Source of the DNA: Cupriavidus pauculus
GTDB taxonomy: Bacteria; Pseudomonadota; Gammaproteobacteria; Burkholderiales; Burkholderiaceae
DNA: 64,000 nt
Direction: 5' to 3'
Assembly: GCF_008693385.1 (NCBI RefSeq)
Contig: NZ_CP044065.1
Span: forward strand, 1,860,001 to 1,924,000
Shown here: one piece after another, positions 35,216 to 43,992 of the stretch
Layout of the letters: every line of letters starts with the position of its first letter
How positions within the stretch are numbered: the first letter of the stretch is position 1
Translations under genes and position numbers: made by a program
The notes under the pieces: generated by a model
Databases searched by the model: none
What the model was told of the DNA's origin: nothing
What the model saw: only the letters and a program-made list of their open reading frames with translations

Positions 35216-36823
35216 TCAGGCGATGGCCAACCGCGGCTGCCCCCAGCTCACCGCCCGCGTCTCGCCACGATTCACCTCCCCGCCCTCGACCCGAAACGCC
35301 CCCACCGCCCCATCGAGCATCATCGCCTGCTCCTCCAGCGAGTGCGATGCCGCCGCGGCCTGCTCCACCAATGCCGCATTCTGCTGCGTCACGCCCTCCA
35401 TCTGGTTGATCGCCTCGTTCACCTGCTCGATCCCGCGGCTCTGTTCGTCGGAGGCCGAGGCAATCTCGCCGATCAGGTCGTTCACCCGGCGGATCGCGCG
35501 CTTGACGTCGCTCATGGTCTGGCCCGCCTGCGTGGCCTGCACCGAGCCCTCGCGCACGGACGCGACCGAATCGTCGATCAGGCCCTTGATTTCCTTGGCC
35601 GCCGCCGAAGACCGCTGCGCCAGGCTGCGCACCTCCCCCGCCACCACCGCGAACCCACGACCCTGCTCGCCAGCGCGCGCGGCTTCCACCGCCGCGTTCA
35701 GCGCGAGAATATTGGTCTGGAAGGCAATACCTTCGATCAGCGCCGTGATCTCGGCGATCTTGGCCGAGCCGCCATGCAGGTCTTCCATCGTGTGCACGAG
35801 GCGATCGACCACCGTGGCGCCCGCTTCCGCGACGTCATTGGCCTCCAGCGCCAGCGTGTTTGCTTCGCGCGCGTGGTCGGCGTTCTGGCGCACCGTGACC
35901 GTCAGTTCCGTCATGCTGGACGCCGTCTCTTCAAGCGAGGCCGCCTGCTGCGCCGTGCGCCCCGACAGGTCCGCGTTGCCGCTGGCGATCTGGCGCGACG
36001 CCGTGCTCACCGCCGACGTGGACTGCTGCACCAGCGTCATGGCCTCCCGAATTCGCCCGAGCAGCTGATTGAACGCCGTGGCCGCGTGGCCGATCTCGTC
36101 CATGCGCGCCACCGGCGCACGCACCGACAGATCGAGCGATTCGTTGACCTGCTCGATCGACGCGCGCATGCCTTCGAGCCCGCGCCGCACCACGCGGCAC
36201 AGCAGCCCGCCGAACACGAATGCCGCAATCGCCGCGACGATGGAACCGCCCACGACGTTGGCCACCGCCCAGTGATAGGCCTCGGTGTTGTCGGCCACCT
36301 GCAGGCCGGCAATCTTCGTGTTGTAGTCGACGTGGTCGTTGATGGCCTGGCGCAGCTGCGCGGCGCCCTTGTCGAGCGCGCCGCCCGGCGACAGCACCTG
36401 CCGCGCGGCCTCGATATCGTTCGCGTTGGACGCCGCGTAGAACGGCACCAGCGCCGTGCGATACGCCTGCATGCCCGCGCGATCGGCCGCGAGCATCTTG
36501 CGGTCGTCCTCGTCCTTGATGTCGTTCTGCTCGTAGTCGCGCAGCGCGGCGTCAAAGCGCCCCACGGCGCCCTCGATCACCTTGTCCAGCTGCGCCTTGG
36601 CCTGCGGGTCCGACAGCACGAGGTGCCGGTAGCCGAAGACGCGCATATCCGCCACGGCGCCCTTGGCGGCGTCGAGGTCCTTGAAGCTGGGCAATACCTT
36701 CGACTGCAGGTACAGCAGCCGCTCCTGCGAGCGATGAATCTGCCAGAGCGCGCAGGCGTTGACGGCCGAGAGCACGAGGGCGATGAGGACGAGCGTCAGG
36801 ACGATACGTTTGACGATGGTCAT
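35216..36823 (-). CDS. Methyl-accepting chemotaxis protein
   Basis: The 535-residue product has a TM segment at residues 5-27 (VKRIVLTLVLIALVLSAVNACALW). A helical periplasmic four-helix-bundle sensor follows to about residue 185, then a second TM (VVGGSIVAAIAAFVFGGLLC) and a HAMP region (VRAPVARMDEIGHAATAFN). The signalling domain has the hairpin tip IEGIAFQTNILALNAAVEAARAGEQGRGFAVVAGEVRSLAQRS. There is no C-terminal NWETF-like pentapeptide for CheR/CheB docking. The ligand is unknown. No che genes are adjacent. An upstream in-frame extension is unlikely, since the ATG at 36823 begins just before the first TM. Confidence 0.92.
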   Translation of the reverse strand: MTIVKRIVLTLVLIALVLSAVNACALWQIHRSQERLLYLQSKVLPSFKDLDAAKGAVADMRVFGYRHLVLSDPQAKAQLDKVIEGAVGRFDAALRDYEQNDIKDEDDRKMLAADRAGMQAYRTALVPFYAASNANDIEAARQVLSPGGALDKGAAQLRQAINDHVDYNTKIAGLQVADNTEAYHWAVANVVGGSIVAAIAAFVFGGLLCRVVRRGLEGMRASIEQVNESLDLSVRAPVARMDEIGHAATAFNQLLGRIREAMTLVQQSTSAVSTASRQIASGNADLSGRTAQQAASLEETASSMTELTVTVRQNADHAREANTLALEANDVAEAGATVVDRLVHTMEDLHGGSAKIAEITALIEGIAFQTNILALNAAVEAARAGEQGRGFAVVAGEVRSLAQRSSAAAKEIKGLIDDSVASVREGSVQATQAGQTMSDVKRAIRRVNDLIGEIASASDEQSRGIEQVNEAINQMEGVTQQNAALVEQAAAASHSLEEQAMMLDGAVGAFRVEGGEVNRGETRAVSWGQPRLAIA

Positions 36824-36890
36824 TGCAATGAAATCCTGGTTCTGTGTTGGAAGGGTCGACGCGACGCGCGGGTGTGCCCCCGCGCTGCCG

Positions 36891-38066
36891 TCACGCCGTT
36901 TGGAGCCGCGCTGCCACGCCGGTCTCGGCGCGCATCGGCACATTGGGAACAGGTGGGGATGCAGGTTGTAGGACCGCTGGCACGGCCGGCTGCCGCAGCA
37001 GGTCGCCATGCTCGGCGCAGAAGGCCATGCCGGCGTCATGCCCGATCTCGAACAGCCGCCGCAGGTTGGAGCGCGACCAGTCGGTGACTTCGGGCCAGTG
37101 CTCGGGCGGAATGCCGCCCATCAGATCGACCTTGAGCAGATTGCGCCTGGGCTGCCCCGTGGCGGCGTCGACGTTGTGCTCGAGCTCGAACAGCCGCACG
37201 TCCTGCCGCGCGAGCGCGACCAGCGGCGTGATGATCGACTGCACCCACGCGTCGTAGAGCCCGCGCGGCTTGCGGATCAGCTTCTCGGAGCCGAGGATGT
37301 CGAAGATCACGAGCGTATCGAGGTCACGATGCAGCCCCGGCGTGTCGGCGCTGTCGGAGACCAGCGCGCCGAAGTTCACGGGCTGGATCGCCGCGCCCTC
37401 GATGTAGTCGCTCTCGCCGATGCGATACGGCGGATAGATAAACGGAAACGCGAACGCCGCGCGGATATGGTCGGGCGTGATGTCTTCCTTGCCCCAGATT
37501 TCCATGCGCGACTGCGTGACGTTGTACGCGTTGATATAGAAGTGCGTATTGCCCGCGCGCAGCGCGTCGAAGTCGATCGCTTCCTCGGCAAACGGCAGAT
37601 GCGCGCACAGGCCGAGACTGTTCGGCGTGAGGCTGCTCGGCGACAGGCTCGCCAGCATCAGCCGCATCCAGTCCGCGTGCATGCCGTTGGGACTGTCGGT
37701 GCCGAACGCGTCGAAGAACGGACGCGTCCACGGCATCGCGGCGAGCCACTGCCGATAGACATCGGCCGTGTCGCCCGGCTTCATGAAGACTTTGTAGTTG
37801 ACCGGAAAAACGCGGTAGATCTCGTCGGAGACGCCGGCTTCCATCCAGCGTTCCAGCGCGGCGCGCCGGTCGCCGCCGCGTGGCACCGTGTAGAGCAGAC
37901 CCATGAGGGCCCCGGCGCCCGCAGTGGAGATGACATCGAACTCGATGCCGTTATCGAGAAATGCCGCTAGTGCGCCGGCAATCAGAGTGGAATTCGGCGC
38001 ACCGCCGCCAATCAACAACGCCTTTCTGGCCCCGCTGGATGCGGGACGCATTGCTGCATCGCTCAT
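36891..38066 (-). CDS. Patatin-like phospholipase homologue lacking the serine nucleophile
   Basis: The 391-residue product has the patatin N-terminal order: strand KALLIGGGAPNSTLIAGALAAFL (15-37), then VISTAGAGALMGLLY (45-59). In active patatins the second motif is GTSAGAL, with serine as nucleophile. Here residues 48-52 are TAGAG, so Ser is replaced by Gly. The catalytic Asp motif DG(G/A) reads YIEGAAIQP, with Glu. GEIG-like and FIYPPYRIGESDYIEG segments are otherwise well kept. The protein may bind lipid without hydrolysis, or use a different mechanism. AAGAGG precedes the ATG. The gene is 67 bases upstream of the chemoreceptor. Confidence 0.8.
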   Translation of the reverse strand: MSDAAMRPASSGARKALLIGGGAPNSTLIAGALAAFLDNGIEFDVISTAGAGALMGLLYTVPRGGDRRAALERWMEAGVSDEIYRVFPVNYKVFMKPGDTADVYRQWLAAMPWTRPFFDAFGTDSPNGMHADWMRLMLASLSPSSLTPNSLGLCAHLPFAEEAIDFDALRAGNTHFYINAYNVTQSRMEIWGKEDITPDHIRAAFAFPFIYPPYRIGESDYIEGAAIQPVNFGALVSDSADTPGLHRDLDTLVIFDILGSEKLIRKPRGLYDAWVQSIITPLVALARQDVRLFELEHNVDAATGQPRRNLLKVDLMGGIPPEHWPEVTDWSRSNLRRLFEIGHDAGMAFCAEHGDLLRQPAVPAVLQPASPPVPNVPMRAETGVAARLQTA

Positions 38067-38371
38067 GTTTTCGGCCTCTTGTTGTGCAGGCTGCCCCGTC
38101 GGCTGCCCACCGTGCCGTCTCCTCCCTCCGCTGGCGCCCCGCTATGGCGCCCCGTCTTTTGGTGAATACCTTTCCATGGGTAACGGCACGAATCGCCAGC
38201 GCCCACATCCATCCTTCGTGGGGTGTCTACTCCGTCACCTTTGGTGCGTGAACGCCCCACTGCCCCAGTGTGGTTCACCGCGCACCGGAATGGCCGGACG
38301 CTGGCGACAATGTAGCAACGTCAATACAATGCACGACTTCTTTCTTCTGCCCGCCGTCCCGCGTTTTCCCG
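38067..38371. other. Divergent intergenic region with an imperfect inverted repeat
   Basis: This 305-base gap lies between the patatin homologue and the AEC transporter. I see an interrupted palindrome at 38248-38278 (GTGAAC ... CACTG ccc CAGTG ... GTTCAC) and a TACAAT that may be a -10 box near 38326 without a good -35. No RNA gene or small open frame with a ribosome site could be supported. Confidence 0.35.
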
Positions 38372-39301
38372 ATGGACCTCACCCAGCTGATCCTTCCCAT
38401 GTTCGCCATTGTTATCGCGGGCTGGGCGCTTGCGGCCATGGGCGTGATCTCCCCGCGCGTGGGCGAAGGACTTTCGGACTATGTGTTCGCGGTGGCGGTG
38501 CCCGCGCTTATCGTGCAGACGATGGCGCAGCCGAACGAAGGCGCGGCCATCCATGTTGGGTACTGGATCGCGTACTTCGGCGGTTGCGCGCTCGTGTGGG
38601 GACTGCTGACGGCGTTCATGCGCTGGCGCGGCATGTCCGAAGGTCAGGCTGCCGTCATTGGCGGCTTTGCCTCGAGCCAGTCGAATACCGTGTTCTTCGG
38701 CGTGCCGATCATCCTCGCGGTGTATGGGGATGCGGGCAAGGTGCCGCTATTCCTGCTGCTGGCCGTCCACCTGCCGATCATGATGACCGCGGCCACGGTG
38801 CTGATCGAACGCGGCGATGGCGGCACGATGCGCGCGCGGCTCGGGGGCGTGGCCAACCGGCTCGCGCGCAACCCGATCATCATCGCGCTCGTGCTGGGCG
38901 GGATTCTGCGCACGCTGCGTATTCCGCTGACCGGCACACCCGCCACGATCGTGAACGCGTTCGGCGTCACGGCATCGACGTGTGCCCTCTTCTCGCTCGG
39001 CATCTCGATGCAGCAATACCGCCTGCGCGACGGGCTCGGCGTGGCGGCGCTGATCACGTTCGGCAAGCTCGTGCTGCACCCGCTGTTCGTCTGGGTCATC
39101 GCCTTCCACGTGTTCGACATGCCGCCCGCCTACGCGGGCGTGGCCACGATGTTCGCGGCCATGCCGGTCGGCATCAATTCGTATCTGCTGGCATTGCGCT
39201 ATCGCGCGGGCGAAGCCGCCGTATCGTCGGCGGTGGTGCTGTCCACGATCGTCTCGAGCGTGACGATCGCGGGGTGGATCAAGTGGTTGATGCGGGGGTG
39301 A
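38372..39301 (+). CDS. AEC family (auxin efflux carrier-like) transporter
   Basis: The 309-residue product begins MDLTQLILPMFAIVIAGWALAAMGVI, with ten hydrophobic segments in two halves. The conserved SQSNTVFFGVPIIL with Asn and the NPIIIALVLGG segment are family marks, as are FAAMPVGINSYLLALRY and the closing SSVTIAGWIKWL. AEC members in bacteria export or take up malate, malonate or other anions. No adjacent enzyme defines the substrate. The ATG at 38372 directly precedes the first membrane segment. Confidence 0.88.
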   Translation: MDLTQLILPMFAIVIAGWALAAMGVISPRVGEGLSDYVFAVAVPALIVQTMAQPNEGAAIHVGYWIAYFGGCALVWGLLTAFMRWRGMSEGQAAVIGGFASSQSNTVFFGVPIILAVYGDAGKVPLFLLLAVHLPIMMTAATVLIERGDGGTMRARLGGVANRLARNPIIIALVLGGILRTLRIPLTGTPATIVNAFGVTASTCALFSLGISMQQYRLRDGLGVAALITFGKLVLHPLFVWVIAFHVFDMPPAYAGVATMFAAMPVGINSYLLALRYRAGEAAVSSAVVLSTIVSSVTIAGWIKWLMRG

Positions 39302-39357
39302 GGGAAGCCTCGTCCACGCCCAATATCACGTCAACCGCCGCACGGCCGGCGATCCGA

Positions 39358-39495
39358 CTACACCTTCTTCTTGCCCGCCACTTCATTTCGAACACGCGAC
39401 TGCAGCGTACCGAAGGGTGCGGCCGGAAGTTGCGGCTTGGGTGGCTGTTTAGGTTTTTTGGCTTCGCGATTGCCGCGCAACTGACCCTTGGCCAT
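39358..39495 (-). CDS. 45-residue basic conserved hypothetical protein
   Basis: A short open frame with a strong AAGGAG site seven bases before its ATG at 39495 encodes a 45-residue peptide. It starts MAKGQLRGNREAKKPKQPPK and ends NEVAGKKKV. It is rich in Lys, Arg, Pro and Gln and probably disordered. The MAKGQ.R.NRE.KKPK start recurs, to my recollection, as tiny conserved hypothetical proteins in Burkholderiaceae. Its function is unknown; RNA or ribosome contact is a guess from the charge. The only other content of the 39302-39658 gap is a small hairpin at 39561-39577. Confidence 0.7.
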   Translation of the reverse strand: MAKGQLRGNREAKKPKQPPKPQLPAAPFGTLQSRVRNEVAGKKKV

Positions 39496-39560
39496 AGCGG
39501 TACTCCTTAGTCATTGTTTGCCGACTGGCAGTCCGAGCATACGCGCATAAGGGTCGCGAA

Positions 39561-39577
39561 AGGGAAATATCTTCCCT
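39561..39577. terminator. Short inverted repeat downstream of the Crp/Fnr gene
   Basis: AGGGAA (39561-39566), ATATC, TTCCCT (39572-39577), perfect 6-base arms, 80 bases past the Crp/Fnr stop on the minus strand and before the 45-residue gene. It may be a weak terminator or a regulatory site for the small gene. Confidence 0.3.
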
Positions 39578-39658
39578 GACGCCCGCGAAGGGCCGGAAGT
39601 CTTTTCGTCCGCTACCGTACCGATTCAACGATCGCCCACGATCACAATCGAGCCGGAA

Positions 39659-40372
39659 TCAGAACGCTGTCGGCAGAAGCCGCTCGAACTCGGTCTTCAC
39701 GACGGCATAGCACTCGCAGACGCGTGCCTCCAGCCCTGCGCGATCCAGAATCACGATATGTCCGTGGCTGTAGCGAATCAGCCCCGAAGCCTGTAGTTTC
39801 AAAGCGGCTTCTGTCACGCCGGATCGCCTTACTCCGAGCATGTTGGCAATGAGTTCCTGCGTCATCGCCAGATCGTCGGTGGCGAGCCGGTCGCGGCTCA
39901 GCAGCAGCCACCGGCAGAGTTGTTGATCAATGGAGTGATGTCGGTTGCAGACCGCCGTCTGTGCCATTTGAGTAATGAGCGCCTGCGTGTACCTCAGCAA
40001 CAGCTGCTGCATGGCGCCCCCGTGCCGAAACTCCTGCTTCAGTTTCGCGGCACTCATGCGATAAGCAGGACCCGCGCTTTGCACGACGGCGCGGCTCGGC
40101 GTGGTCTCCCCGCCCATGAAGATGGCGATGCCAACGATGCCCTCGTTGCCCACGATCGCAATCTCGGCGGAAGCGCCATCCGCCAGTACGTACAGCAGGG
40201 AAATGATGGCATCGACAGGAAAGTACACCCACGGTAGCCTGTCCCCCGATTCATGGACGACGTGTCCCAGGGGCATGTGCACCAGCTCCAGGTGAGGAGC
40301 AATACGGCTCATGTCGGCAGTGGGCAGCATCGCGAGCAACCGATTGGAGATTGGATCAGGGGCGATCGTCAT
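39659..40372 (-). CDS. Crp/Fnr family transcriptional regulator
   Basis: The 237-residue product begins MTIAPDPISNRLLAMLPTADMSRIAPHLE. A cyclic-nucleotide-binding-like barrel covers residues 20-130 (HVVHESGDRLPWVYFPVDAIISLLY, IVGNEGIVGIAIFMGG). The C-terminal winged helix has TQELIANMLGVRRSGVTEAALKLQ. The N-terminal cysteines of FNR are absent, so it is not an Fe-S oxygen sensor. Many such single regulators are linked to general stress genes. It is divergent from the glycosyltransferase gene across 96 bases, suggesting that it controls the GT4-debranching pair. Confidence 0.87.
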   Translation of the reverse strand: MTIAPDPISNRLLAMLPTADMSRIAPHLELVHMPLGHVVHESGDRLPWVYFPVDAIISLLYVLADGASAEIAIVGNEGIVGIAIFMGGETTPSRAVVQSAGPAYRMSAAKLKQEFRHGGAMQQLLLRYTQALITQMAQTAVCNRHHSIDQQLCRWLLLSRDRLATDDLAMTQELIANMLGVRRSGVTEAALKLQASGLIRYSHGHIVILDRAGLEARVCECYAVVKTEFERLLPTAF

Positions 40373-40468
40373 CACTTTTCTCCAGATCGTTGGCGGATGG
40401 CCGGGAGGGAGCGTGAAACCGGCGCCACCGACAGGCGTCGCCATCTTTTGCCAGACCCAGGAAGAACC

Positions 40469-41548
40469 ATGAGAATCGCCCAGATCGCGCCCCTTGCAGA
40501 ACGCTGCCCCCCCAGCCTATATGGCGGCACCGAACGGATCGTCTCTTATCTCACAGAGGAACTTGTGGCGCAAGGCCATGATGTCACCCTGTTTGCAAGC
40601 GGGGACTCGCTCACCAGGGCCGCGCTCGTATCGAGCTGTGACGTGGCGCTGCGCCTCGATGCAAGGATTCGAGACCCCTTGCCGTATTACGCCATGATGC
40701 TCGATGACGTCATGTCGCGCGCACACGACTTCGACGTGATGCACTTCCATATCGACATGCTGCACTACCCATTGCTGCAGCGGATGCCCTCAAAGGTCGT
40801 CACGACGCTTCACGGGCGACTCGACCTTGCAGATCTCCAACCGTTCTACAGACGATTTCCGCAGTTCCCCGTGGTGTCTGTGTCGGCCGCCCAGCGTCAC
40901 CCGATGCCGCCCGTCAACTGGGCAGGCACGGTGCTCCATGGTCTGCCTGGAGACCTGCTCGAATACCATGCCGAGGCGTCGGGCGGCTATCTGGCATTCC
41001 TGGGACGCATCTCGCCGGAAAAACGCCCCGACCATGCGATCAATATCGCAGCCCGCGCCGGACTGCCGTTGAAGATCGCGGCGAAAATCGACGAGGTCGA
41101 CCGCGTGTATTGGGAAGGAACGATCAAGCCCATGCTGGACTCCAACCCCTGTTGCGAATACGTGGGCGAGATCGACGAGAACGAGAAGGCGGCGTTCCTC
41201 GGGAACGCCGTTGCGCTGCTATTCCCGATCGCGTGGCCAGAGCCTTTCGGCCTGGTCATGATAGAGGCGATGGCGTGCGGCACCCCCGTGATTGCGTTCC
41301 GGTGTGGCTCGGTTTGCGAGGTCATCGAGCCCGGCGTCAGCGGCTTTATCGTCGAGACTGTCGATGATGCGGTGGCAGCGGTACATCAGCTGGGCCAGCT
41401 GCCGCGCGGTCGCGTGCGCGCCGCGTTCGATGCGCGCTTCACCGTGGGACGCATGGCACGCGATTACGTGCATATCTACCACAGCCTGGCTCTCCCCGCC
41501 GCGAGAAGCGTGCTGCGGGACGAGCCTGATGAACTCGAGCTCGCTTGA
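40469..41548 (+). CDS. Family 4 glycosyltransferase
   Basis: The 359-residue product begins MRIAQIAPLAERCPPSLYGGTERIVSYLTEELVAQGHDVTLFASGDS, a GT4 N-terminal domain. The donor domain has YLAFLGRISPEKRPDHAI and FPIAWPEPFGLVMIEAMACGTPVIAFRCGSVCEVI (the EX7E-type nucleotide-sugar clamp). It transfers a sugar from a nucleotide donor with retention, in the cytoplasm. It is followed after 11 bases by the debranching-type enzyme. Codon use from 39.6 to 43.8 kb is a little less GC-biased than in the neighbours, which may point to a separate origin. Confidence 0.9.
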   Translation: MRIAQIAPLAERCPPSLYGGTERIVSYLTEELVAQGHDVTLFASGDSLTRAALVSSCDVALRLDARIRDPLPYYAMMLDDVMSRAHDFDVMHFHIDMLHYPLLQRMPSKVVTTLHGRLDLADLQPFYRRFPQFPVVSVSAAQRHPMPPVNWAGTVLHGLPGDLLEYHAEASGGYLAFLGRISPEKRPDHAINIAARAGLPLKIAAKIDEVDRVYWEGTIKPMLDSNPCCEYVGEIDENEKAAFLGNAVALLFPIAWPEPFGLVMIEAMACGTPVIAFRCGSVCEVIEPGVSGFIVETVDDAVAAVHQLGQLPRGRVRAAFDARFTVGRMARDYVHIYHSLALPAARSVLRDEPDELELA

Positions 41549-41559
41549 AGGGAGAGTTT

Positions 41560-43770
41560 ATGCAGGTTGATTCGTTGCCCCATGGCGGCAATGCGACACT
41601 GGTCGCAGGTGCGCCTCGTGTGGCGCAGTTCTACATCCCTACGACGGCATCGCTTCAGGAGCGCCGGCCACGCACACTCAAGCATGGGGATACCTTCGGG
41701 CTATTCGATCACAACGGCGACGCGATCGGCGCGGTGGGAAGTCCGGAGGGTCTCTACCACCTCGATACCCGCCATCTGTCGTTCCTGCGGCTGTCCATCG
41801 ATGGCGCACGTCCCATGCTGCTATCTTCGACGCTGAGCGACGACAATTCCGCGCTGACTTGCGATCTGACAAATCCGGACCTCTCGGACGAAGACGGACG
41901 CCTCAGGCTGGAACGAGACCTGATTCACCTGCGCCGCACGCGTTTCCTGTGGAACGGCACTTGCTACGAGCGGCTCGCGGTACGCAACTTCGACGAACGC
42001 GCGCGCCGCGTACGCATCGAGATCCACTTCGCCGCGGACTTCGCCGATCTGTTCGAAGTGCGAGGCACCCAACGCGCGCGGCGTGGAACCGATCACGACG
42101 CGGCGCTAGCGCCGGCGGCCGTCACGTTGTCGTATACGGGCCTGGACAATGTCTTGCGCAGCACCGCGCTTGGCTTCCACCCGACACCGGATGACCTGAA
42201 GAAAGACTGCGCAACGTTCGATCTGGTGCTCGATCCGTTGTCGTCGAAGCAATTGTTCGTCGAGGTCCGCTGCACTTCGCCGTCGGCGGATCCTGCGGGC
42301 CCCGTGACGTTTCTCTCGGCGCTGCGTAAGTCCCGGCGAGAGCTGCGACGGATGACCAGGCGCGAAACCGCCATCAGGACGTCGAATGAATCGTTCAACG
42401 AGCTGACTCGCCGCAGCGTCTCAGACCTGCATATGCTCAGGACGGAGACACCTCACGGCCCCTACCCTTATGCCGGGATCCCATGGTTCAGCACCGCATT
42501 CGGGCGAGACGCGATCATCACGGCCCTGCAGATGTTATGGCTGGATCCGCAGCTGGCGCGTGGCGTGCTGCAGTACCTGGCGGCAAAGCAGGCAACCACG
42601 ATCGATGCGAGCGCCGACGCCGAGCCTGGAAAAATCCTCCACGAGACTCGCCATGGCGAGATGGCGCGACTGGGAGAGGTGCCATTCGGGCTCTATTACG
42701 GAAGCGTCGACGCCACGCCACTGTACGTCGTCCTCGCCGGCGCCTACCTCCAGCGCACCGGCGACATGGAAACCATCCGGGCGCTCTGGCCGAACATCCG
42801 TGCCGCTCTCGATTGGATCACCGATTTTGGCGATCGCGATGGCGATCTGTTCGTCGAGTACGGTCGACAGTCCTCGGAGGGGCTGATCAACCAGGGGTGG
42901 AAGGATAGTCGCGATTCCGTCTTCCATGCGGATGGACAGCTGGCGCCGGGACCCATCGCGCTGGTCGAAGTGCAGGCCTACACCTATGGCGCGTGGAACG
43001 CGGCGTCGCTTATCTGCTCGGCGCTTGGGGATACAGCGGGGGCGGCGACCCACGGCGCCAGGGCGGAGGCCCTGCGCGATGCGTTTGACGCCCGCTTCTA
43101 CGATCAGGAGCTAGGGACGTATGTCCTGGCGCTGGATGGCGACAAGAAGCCTTGCAGAGTCCGGACTTCTAACGCAGGTCACGCGCTGTTCACGGGCATC
43201 GCCCGGCCAGAGCGCGCCCAATCGGTGATTGCGGCGTTGATGGATTGCAGGACATTCTGTGGATGGGGGGTTCGCACGGTCTCGTCCGAGGCGGCGCGCT
43301 TCAATCCGATGAGCTATCACAACGGATCCGTCTGGCCGCACGACAACGCCCTGATCGCGCAGGGCATGGCGCGCTATGGCCATCACGCGGAGGCCATTCG
43401 CATATTCGAGGGTCTGTATTCCGCATCGAACTACATCGATCAACGCCGGCTCCCCGAGTTGTTCTGCGGGTTCCCGCGTCGGCGCAGTCAAGGCCCGACA
43501 TTCTACCCAGTTGCCTGTTCGCCGCAGGCATGGGCGGCCGCGGCACCGGTACTGCTGTTGCAGGCGTGCCTCGGTCTGGACTTCGATCCGTACGAACCCG
43601 CGATAACGTTCAATACGCCGACCTTGCCGTCGTTCCTCGATGAAGTGCTGCTAGACAACCTGACGGTCAGCGGGACAAGTGCGAACGTGGCGATCCGTCG
43701 CGTGGAGGGGCGCATCGTCGTCGACGTGATAGCGCGCCGCGGCGCAATCCAGGTGCGCACCCGAGCCTGA
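41560..43770 (+). CDS. Amylo-alpha-1,6-glucosidase/glycogen debranching-type enzyme
   Basis: The 736-residue product has an N-terminal beta-sandwich domain of the glycogen-debranching N-terminal type (HGDTFGLFDHNGDAIG, GLYHLDTRHLSFLRL). A (alpha/alpha)6 barrel follows from about residue 290: GIPWFSTAFGRDAIITALQMLW, LFVEYGRQSSEGLINQGWKDS and FNPMSYHNGSVWPHDNALIAQGMARYG. It probably hydrolyses alpha-glucosidic bonds in a glucan or trehalose-like glycan. GGGAG precedes the ATG at 41560, chosen over a TTG 15 bases upstream. With the GT4 gene it forms a two-gene operon that may make and trim a storage or stress glucan. Confidence 0.88.
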   Translation: MQVDSLPHGGNATLVAGAPRVAQFYIPTTASLQERRPRTLKHGDTFGLFDHNGDAIGAVGSPEGLYHLDTRHLSFLRLSIDGARPMLLSSTLSDDNSALTCDLTNPDLSDEDGRLRLERDLIHLRRTRFLWNGTCYERLAVRNFDERARRVRIEIHFAADFADLFEVRGTQRARRGTDHDAALAPAAVTLSYTGLDNVLRSTALGFHPTPDDLKKDCATFDLVLDPLSSKQLFVEVRCTSPSADPAGPVTFLSALRKSRRELRRMTRRETAIRTSNESFNELTRRSVSDLHMLRTETPHGPYPYAGIPWFSTAFGRDAIITALQMLWLDPQLARGVLQYLAAKQATTIDASADAEPGKILHETRHGEMARLGEVPFGLYYGSVDATPLYVVLAGAYLQRTGDMETIRALWPNIRAALDWITDFGDRDGDLFVEYGRQSSEGLINQGWKDSRDSVFHADGQLAPGPIALVEVQAYTYGAWNAASLICSALGDTAGAATHGARAEALRDAFDARFYDQELGTYVLALDGDKKPCRVRTSNAGHALFTGIARPERAQSVIAALMDCRTFCGWGVRTVSSEAARFNPMSYHNGSVWPHDNALIAQGMARYGHHAEAIRIFEGLYSASNYIDQRRLPELFCGFPRRRSQGPTFYPVACSPQAWAAAAPVLLLQACLGLDFDPYEPAITFNTPTLPSFLDEVLLDNLTVSGTSANVAIRRVEGRIVVDVIARRGAIQVRTRA

Positions 43771-43812
43771 GCCCCCGAACGTCGGAGACGAGATCGCCCG
43801 CCCCGCCCCTCC

Positions 43813-43843
43813 AAAAAAAGAAGCCCGCCAAAAAGGAGCGGGC
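43813..43843 (-). terminator. Rho-independent terminator of the SDR gene
   Basis: On the minus strand GCCCGC (43843-43838), a loop, GCGGGC (43828-43823), then a T-rich tract corresponding to AAAAAAA at 43813-43819. Stem and T-run fit an intrinsic terminator for leftward transcription from the SDR gene, about 150 bases past its stop, and could also end the debranching operon weakly. Confidence 0.75.
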
Positions 43844-43924
43844 CCGGAGCGACTTATCGCAATGCTGTGCGCGCCGTCGCCGCGCACGGACGAAAATGTA
43901 TGGGCTTGTGCGTAGGCCGGCTGT

Positions 43925-43985
43925 CGGCGTTCGTCTGATTCGTTCGATTCGTTTCGTTTGATTCGTCCGGTTCGTCCGATGCGCC
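43925..43985. repeat. Degenerate TTCGT-rich short repeat
   Basis: The stretch reads as ten or so imperfect copies of GATTCGT/GTTCGTC without a strict period (for example TCTGATTCGTTCGATTCGTT). It lies between the terminator and the SDR stop codon. No protein or RNA signal is evident; it looks like replication slippage in a spacer. Confidence 0.45.
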
Positions 43986-43992
43986 ATGCGAC

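Noticed and set aside
35087..37087. A 666-codon rightward open frame
   Set aside because: Antisense to the chemoreceptor, whose conserved motifs are unambiguous.
43925..43985. Leftward peptide MAHRTNRTNQTKR from the TTCGT repeat
   Set aside because: Pure product of the short repeat, without ribosome site or conserved composition.
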